A DNA stretch of 9,077 nt, from positions 5,415 to 14,491 of the forward strand of contig DHOG01000018.1 in the NCBI GenBank assembly GCA_002410715.1, in the 5' to 3' direction. Below the pieces are notes generated by a model. That model ran no database searches. It worked only from the letters and a program-made list of their open reading frames with translations, and was not told the origin of the DNA. Origin of the DNA: Ruminococcaceae bacterium UBA5396. GTDB taxonomy: Bacteria > Bacillota > Clostridia > Oscillospirales > Acutalibacteraceae. This document shows, piece by piece, positions 6,701 through 9,077 of this stretch (positions are counted from its first letter, which is position 1; every line of letters starts with the position of its first letter). A program made the translations under genes and the position numbers.

Positions 6701-7745
6701 GGATTTGAAAGGTTTTGCCATATGCGGTTCAGACCGAGTATTTGTGGGTGCAAAAGCAAGAGTTGCTTCTGCTAACACGGTGGAAGTGTGGAGCGACGGC
6801 ATTACCAGTCCGGTTGCCGTCACCTATGGTTTCTCAACATTTAATATGGCGTCTAATCTTAAGAACTCGTATGGTTTGCCGGCTGTTCCTTTCCGCACAG
6901 ACAAGGTGGAGTCAACCTATTTCTACCCGAATGATTGGACTAGTTGTGATAATGAATCGGTTTGGGTTTCTCATGTGGAAACCTTGACAGCGGGCTTTGA
7001 ACCAACTTGGAAAAAGGCTCCGGTAAGCGGAACAGATAACGTCAATATTACTTATGACACAGGGATTAAGCATCAAGGTGAAGCTTCCCTGAAGCTGACT
7101 TATACGCCTGATGGCAACGGCATAATCGGTGTTGGACCTGTGCTGAATCATCCCGTGACCCGCAATCTGTTTTCATCTTATAAATACATTACAGTAGCTA
7201 TAAGGAATGCAGATGCACGTACCAAAAAGCTGGAGCTGCTGATGAAGGGCGGTGATGGGAATATCTACAAAGCGGGTGTTGCCGTGCAAAACACCAATCT
7301 TGCTACTGCATATTCTGTTGTAGAGGGAGATGCTTTTGTACGATATGTATTTGATCTCTCTGTCCTTATTAACCAAAGCGGCAATCGCGTATCCTCAGCT
7401 GCTTCAGTGCTGGCCGGGGTAACAGAAATGCAGTTTACGCTTAACGACACCAATAGCGGTGCCGTTTATATGGATGATATACAATTTGCTATGCAGCCTG
7501 TTGCAGCCGAGGCTGGTATCTGGCAGAACAACGGCACTGGATCTACAACTTCAACAACTACAACTACAACTGCAGGCGGCACATCATCCACCAATGATAA
7601 CGATGATACAACTACTGGTAGTACCACCTCATCAAATACATCGGGCAGTCCTGATACCGGGGATTCATCATCTTGGTTCCTGTTTTTGATTGCTGTGTTT
7701 GCAGGTGTTGGTTTAATAAGCCTGCGTAAAAAGATGAAAATCTGA
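3771..7745 (+). CDS. Multimodular wall-anchored SGNH carbohydrate esterase (SASA/sialate O-acetylesterase-like)
   Basis: This 1324-residue surface enzyme is predicted to remove acyl, most likely acetyl, groups from a polysaccharide. Order: signal peptide (1-28); type B modules at about 33-209 and 217-398; a short Pro-rich linker (GGTPPVDPPDED); a divergent type A module at about 414-557; an Ig-like lead domain at about 567-650 (FANGMMFQQKKPMVLWG); an SGNH catalytic domain to about 1044 (ending VPFRTD); a C-terminal beta-sandwich-like module at about 1050-1240 (VYMDDIQF); a Thr-rich linker; SPDTG (1293-1297), a hydrophobic segment and RKKMKI. GQSNM with nucleophile Ser660, WYQGESN (818-824) and His917 in the IHPSDK segment identify the SASA family (PF03629-like). 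Oddly, the family's usual Asp before that His is absent (HPIHP). Many SASA proteins act on plant or host glycans other than sialic acid, so the substrate stays open. AAGGAG (3758-3763) lies seven bases before the ATG. Confidence 0.88.
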   Translation: MKKRLIALCAAITLITSVIVAAIPVFAAIDTENSLLISDCETTTGWSRLPTGATFAINNNGMTGKALGIDTTNGTLRGIVYAAPQALDASEYTKIEWDMFFGKAGDPAVCTWTNITSSTIYQSLIGVEISSSLTDFNVYKLDKLTATPVDGMSGWYHFSIVIDDATAKNGSFNPAALQGFKFYTNPSAGVDAAVPNTLMKLDNVYATTKKAVVQVPDTMTVTDCTPVGTSKVEDANGTWSRLPVGQPIEFQNDTVLAGGTAITVTASYGTLRELKYTLKNPTDISAYTRLEWDMRVWKEGDPATAMWETICSAYGDRVKVVIASANGTLTIPSTKITANPMEGKTACYDVSVNLADGVVGGTFDASAITSFGLYTNADGAAVTTLPNAIIRLDNLVAAKGENGGTPPVDPPDEDVLTWDIGSGEFTQSNNANITYAIQNFMIDASQAAFEDLALTLSIYVENLDNPGDLSGFTRNNSEGQIELTSSGTSDSQEFNWSLPKQGLQAGWNSLRLPLKSATLAGGGANVAALNYFRLYNLVPLNNTTTFDVRIKDVKLTNAKESFPLPSFFANGMMFQQKKPMVLWGNAESAGIAIEAQLLKGTDVLETKSATSDANGDWSLEFAARDGSYDSYTIVVKENGTDVKTISDILIGELWLSAGQSNMEFPVYQTVGGAELVSAADDRYMRFLMEPSIPAGRNEDQPYSPEYTIPGARWGFGNVAGDVSNVSAVAYNMALKLRDELDVPVGFINAALGATVIETWMSRESIESNPAVKDVLVARGIYKTEATFNTATDKWNQLTAMYNSKIAPLSGMNIAGVVWYQGESNAKYAYGYYEAALTALVEDWSALFGFAEGEMPFIYSHLAPHNYIPNMPFDYLAYFAEMQSNVWAAQPASMSQITIYDLPLKYSNPPVTGFHPIHPSDKTPVGLRFASAALSNVYGIGDAGYTAPVYKNMQVNGSKIILTFDEVGSGLGVIGSTTDLKGFAICGSDRVFVGAKARVASANTVEVWSDGITSPVAVTYGFSTFNMASNLKNSYGLPAVPFRTDKVESTYFYPNDWTSCDNESVWVSHVETLTAGFEPTWKKAPVSGTDNVNITYDTGIKHQGEASLKLTYTPDGNGIIGVGPVLNHPVTRNLFSSYKYITVAIRNADARTKKLELLMKGGDGNIYKAGVAVQNTNLATAYSVVEGDAFVRYVFDLSVLINQSGNRVSSAASVLAGVTEMQFTLNDTNSGAVYMDDIQFAMQPVAAEAGIWQNNGTGSTTSTTTTTTAGGTSSTNDNDDTTTGSTTSSNTSGSPDTGDSSSWFLFLIAVFAGVGLISLRKKMKI
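3867..4397 (+). repeat. Type B module, copy 2 (coding repeat)
   Basis: This first module of the esterase protein runs from NSLLISDC..TTGWSRLP to MKLDNVYATTK. It is closest to the type B module at 2320-2826 (shared YKLDK, FNPAAL/FNPSAL and xLDN/FDNxYAT) and is tandemly followed by copy 3. Confidence 0.7.
4419..4964 (+). repeat. Type B module, copy 3 (coding repeat)
   Basis: This second module of the esterase protein is in tandem with copy 2. It shares TWSRLPVG/GWSRLPTG, YTRLEWDM/YTKIEWDM, GDPA followed by W, FDASAI/FNPAAL, FxLYTN and a closing xRLDNLVA strand. It has a short insertion after the opening cysteine (PVGTSKVEDANG). Confidence 0.65.
5010..5441 (+). repeat. Divergent type A module, copy 3 (coding repeat)
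   Basis: This third module of the esterase is shorter (about 144 residues) and more diverged. It keeps QIELTSSGTSD (compare EMTSSGTCD), a GW strand, NYFRLYNLVP (compare NYFRFYSVQP) and a closing VRIKDVKLTN, but it has lost all four cysteines of the other two copies. The relationship is inferred from these aligned motifs in the same order. Confidence 0.55.
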
Positions 7746-7787
7746 AACATTCCGGTAACCTATCTGCTGCATCTGTAAATATGCGAA

Positions 7788-7823
7788 AACACCACAGGCG
7801 TCCACTTTGACGCCTGTGGTGTT
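7788..7823. terminator. Shared hairpin terminator between convergent genes
   Basis: AACACCACAGGCGTC (7788-7802) and GACGCCTGTGGTGTT (7809-7823) form a perfect 15-base stem with a six-base loop. It sits between the esterase stop (7745) and the regulator stop (7839). Read on the minus strand, the stem ends in a short run of four T before CGCAT, so it works best for the regulator. On the plus strand there is no T tract, so there it may act mainly as a barrier. Confidence 0.8.
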
Positions 7824-7838
7824 CAAACACACAATATA

Positions 7839-8930
7839 TTATTCTTCAGAGGGCTCCAGTTTAATACCGGACGAATCCCTAACAATTAATTTGACAGGTA
7901 GTATTCGGTTCGTAAACCCAATATGATTGTCTGTCAAATAGCTGTATGCAATCTCTGCGCCGGTTTTCCCCAAGCTAGTAAACGATTGTTCTATGGTTGA
8001 AATAGGCGGTGAAAAATTGGCGGTTATATCAAGATTGTCAAATCCCACAATAGATATATCCTGCGGTATACGTATGCCCATTCGGTAAGCGTGTTGAGCA
8101 AAATCCACCGCAGCAGCATCACTGATGCAGAATACCGCTGTGTAGCCATTATTTGGATCCAACAACGCTTCCAAATCGGGAGAGCTGACGCGATATGGGG
8201 AATAAAAGTAATGCTTTTCGGGGATATCCAGCTTACATTCCTGCAGCGCTCGTTTGTAGCCATTGACGCGTTCTCCGATGGTAGATGTGTGCTGCATCGG
8301 TTCCAATCCAAACGCTGCTATACGACGATGCCCTTGATCCACCAAATGGCGCGTGGCAACATATCCCCCCATCATATTATCGGATTGAATAAAATTGCAC
8401 GAAGACAAACTGGTGGGTTTGCGGTCGATAAAAATGAAGTTCATTCCCGAACGAGCCATTTCAAAATAAAAATCTATGTTATCTTCACTTGAAACAGGAA
8501 AAACAATCAGACAACGAATCCCATCCTGATAGTATTGATGAATAATTTCGCGCTCACGATTAGGGTCACGTCCTGATATCGTTACACTTAAACGGCAGTG
8601 AACGGAATCCAGATAGTCCTGCGCCCCCTGTATAACGTCCAATATTTTAGAAGTGTGATTATCGTATGATACAACAAACGGTATGAAGTTCATGGAAGAG
8701 TTTTGGAATACTCTTCCTACATAATATCCCCCGCCTTGAACACTGTAAATCATTCCTTCGCTTTGCAGATTCGCTAATGCGCGTCGCAGAGTAACACGAC
8801 TGACACCTGATGCCTGAACCATTTCTTTCTCTGTCGGCAACTGATCACCTTGCATGAGTTTATTACCTTTTATTATATTCATAAGATAATCTGTTGCTGT
8901 ATTCAGCTTTTTACCTGTATATGCAGCCAT
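7839..8930 (-). CDS. GntR/LacI hybrid transcriptional regulator (AraR-like architecture)
   Basis: This is a 363-residue DNA-binding sugar-responsive regulator. Residues about 8-73 form a GntR-type winged helix (GDQLPTEKEMVQASGVSRVT, LRRALANLQSEGMIY, then the GGGYYVGR wing). Residues about 84-355 are a LacI/GalR-type periplasmic-binding-like effector domain, with GYVATRHLVDQGHRRIAAFG, ERVNGYKRAL, PQDISIVGFDNLD and PPISTIEQ as landmarks. This pairing is that of Bacillus AraR and relatives, which repress sugar-use genes until a mono- or disaccharide binds. The effector here cannot be read from the sequence. Start choice: AGAGG (minus strand, 8942-8938) lies seven bases before the ATG, and the HTH begins at the expected distance from this start. 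It is convergent with the esterase gene and shares a terminator with it. Control of the neighbouring surface genes is a likely inference, not shown. Confidence 0.9.
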   Translation of the reverse strand: MAAYTGKKLNTATDYLMNIIKGNKLMQGDQLPTEKEMVQASGVSRVTLRRALANLQSEGMIYSVQGGGYYVGRVFQNSSMNFIPFVVSYDNHTSKILDVIQGAQDYLDSVHCRLSVTISGRDPNREREIIHQYYQDGIRCLIVFPVSSEDNIDFYFEMARSGMNFIFIDRKPTSLSSCNFIQSDNMMGGYVATRHLVDQGHRRIAAFGLEPMQHTSTIGERVNGYKRALQECKLDIPEKHYFYSPYRVSSPDLEALLDPNNGYTAVFCISDAAAVDFAQHAYRMGIRIPQDISIVGFDNLDITANFSPPISTIEQSFTSLGKTGAEIAYSYLTDNHIGFTNRILPVKLIVRDSSGIKLEPSEE

Positions 8931-8974
8931 ATCTATACCTCTACCCTTTGATTTAGTATGTATCTTTATGAATT

Positions 8975-9003
8975 ATAATACAATTTTTAAGCACAATTGT
9001 CAA
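8975..9003 (-). promoter_or_regulatory. Sigma-A-type promoter of the regulator gene
   Basis: Read on the minus strand, TTGACA (9003-8998) is a perfect -35 box. A 17-base spacer separates it from TATTAT (8980-8975). An overlapping TATAAT (8977-8972) would need a 20-base spacer and is less likely. Transcription would start near 8966-8969, giving a leader of about 35 bases. Confidence 0.8.
8993..9000. promoter_or_regulatory. Candidate autoregulatory operator (ACAATTGT palindrome over the -35 box)
   Basis: The perfect eight-base palindrome ACAATTGT overlaps three bases of the -35 box of the regulator promoter. A bound repressor here would block polymerase, which is typical of autoregulation in GntR and LacI family genes. 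The site is short and AT-rich, and the matching of protein to site is inferred only from position. Confidence 0.3.
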
Positions 9004-9035
9004 ATTAATATCGAATGAAACCAGAGAAAGGCTAC

Positions 9036-9077
9036 CCTATTATCAATTATAATATATATTATAATACAAATAATAGG
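9036..9077. repeat. Large AT-rich inverted repeat at the right window edge
   Basis: CCTATTAT (9036-9043) and ATAATAGG (9070-9077) are perfect complements. They flank a perfect 20-base palindrome, ATTATAATATATATTATAAT (9046-9065), with short unpaired spacers CA and ACAA. The arms may continue past the window. It could be a hairpin terminator for an unseen neighbour, an operator array or an element end. The 12 bases ATTATAATACAA at 9058-9069 also occur at 8972-8983 over the regulator -10 box. Confidence 0.55.

Noticed and set aside
7541..7580. ACAACT-rich stretch as a microsatellite or DNA repeat element
   Set aside because: It encodes the Thr-rich linker before the sorting signal; the repetition follows from Thr/Ser codons.
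8091..8492. 133-residue open frame antisense to the regulator
   Set aside because: The regulator reading is continuous with clear family motifs; the antisense frame has no recognisable content.

Overview
The window looks like part of a glycan-foraging locus from a Gram-positive anaerobe of the Clostridia, most likely Oscillospiraceae/Ruminococcaceae-like. The evidence is strong AAGGAG-type ribosome binding sites, Lys-rich signal peptides, Ser/Thr-rich linkers, SPxTG-type sorting signals with short basic tails, and a hybrid GntR/LacI regulator. The taxonomic guess is inference; no marker gene is present.

Layout: four genes run rightward (1-7745). They are a 5'-truncated pectate-lyase-like beta-helix protein (1-1157), a membrane-anchored binding protein (1196-2134), a wall-anchored two-module binding protein (2227-3663), and a 1324-residue wall-anchored esterase with several binding-like modules (3771-7745). 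Gaps between them are 38, 92 and 107 bases. The first gap is operon-like, the second holds a direct repeat and a small palindrome, and the third holds a long-stem hairpin that could end or attenuate transcription. A strong hairpin (7788-7823) separates these genes from a convergent transcriptional regulator (complement 7839-8930), which has its own near-consensus promoter (8975-9003). The last 42 bases form a large AT-rich inverted repeat that reaches the window edge. No gap exceeds 300 bases, and I see no RNA gene, CRISPR array or insertion sequence.

How it may work together (inference): the beta-helix protein and the esterase would attack a decorated, probably acetylated, plant or host polysaccharide. 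The two other exported proteins would hold that polysaccharide at the surface with related beta-sandwich modules. The AraR-like regulator would tune expression in response to a released sugar. The most distinctive feature is the module shuffling. Six related beta-sandwich modules in two recognisable types (A and B), plus a seventh more divergent one (C), are spread over three adjacent proteins with two different anchoring modes. The ligand cannot be read from the sequence.
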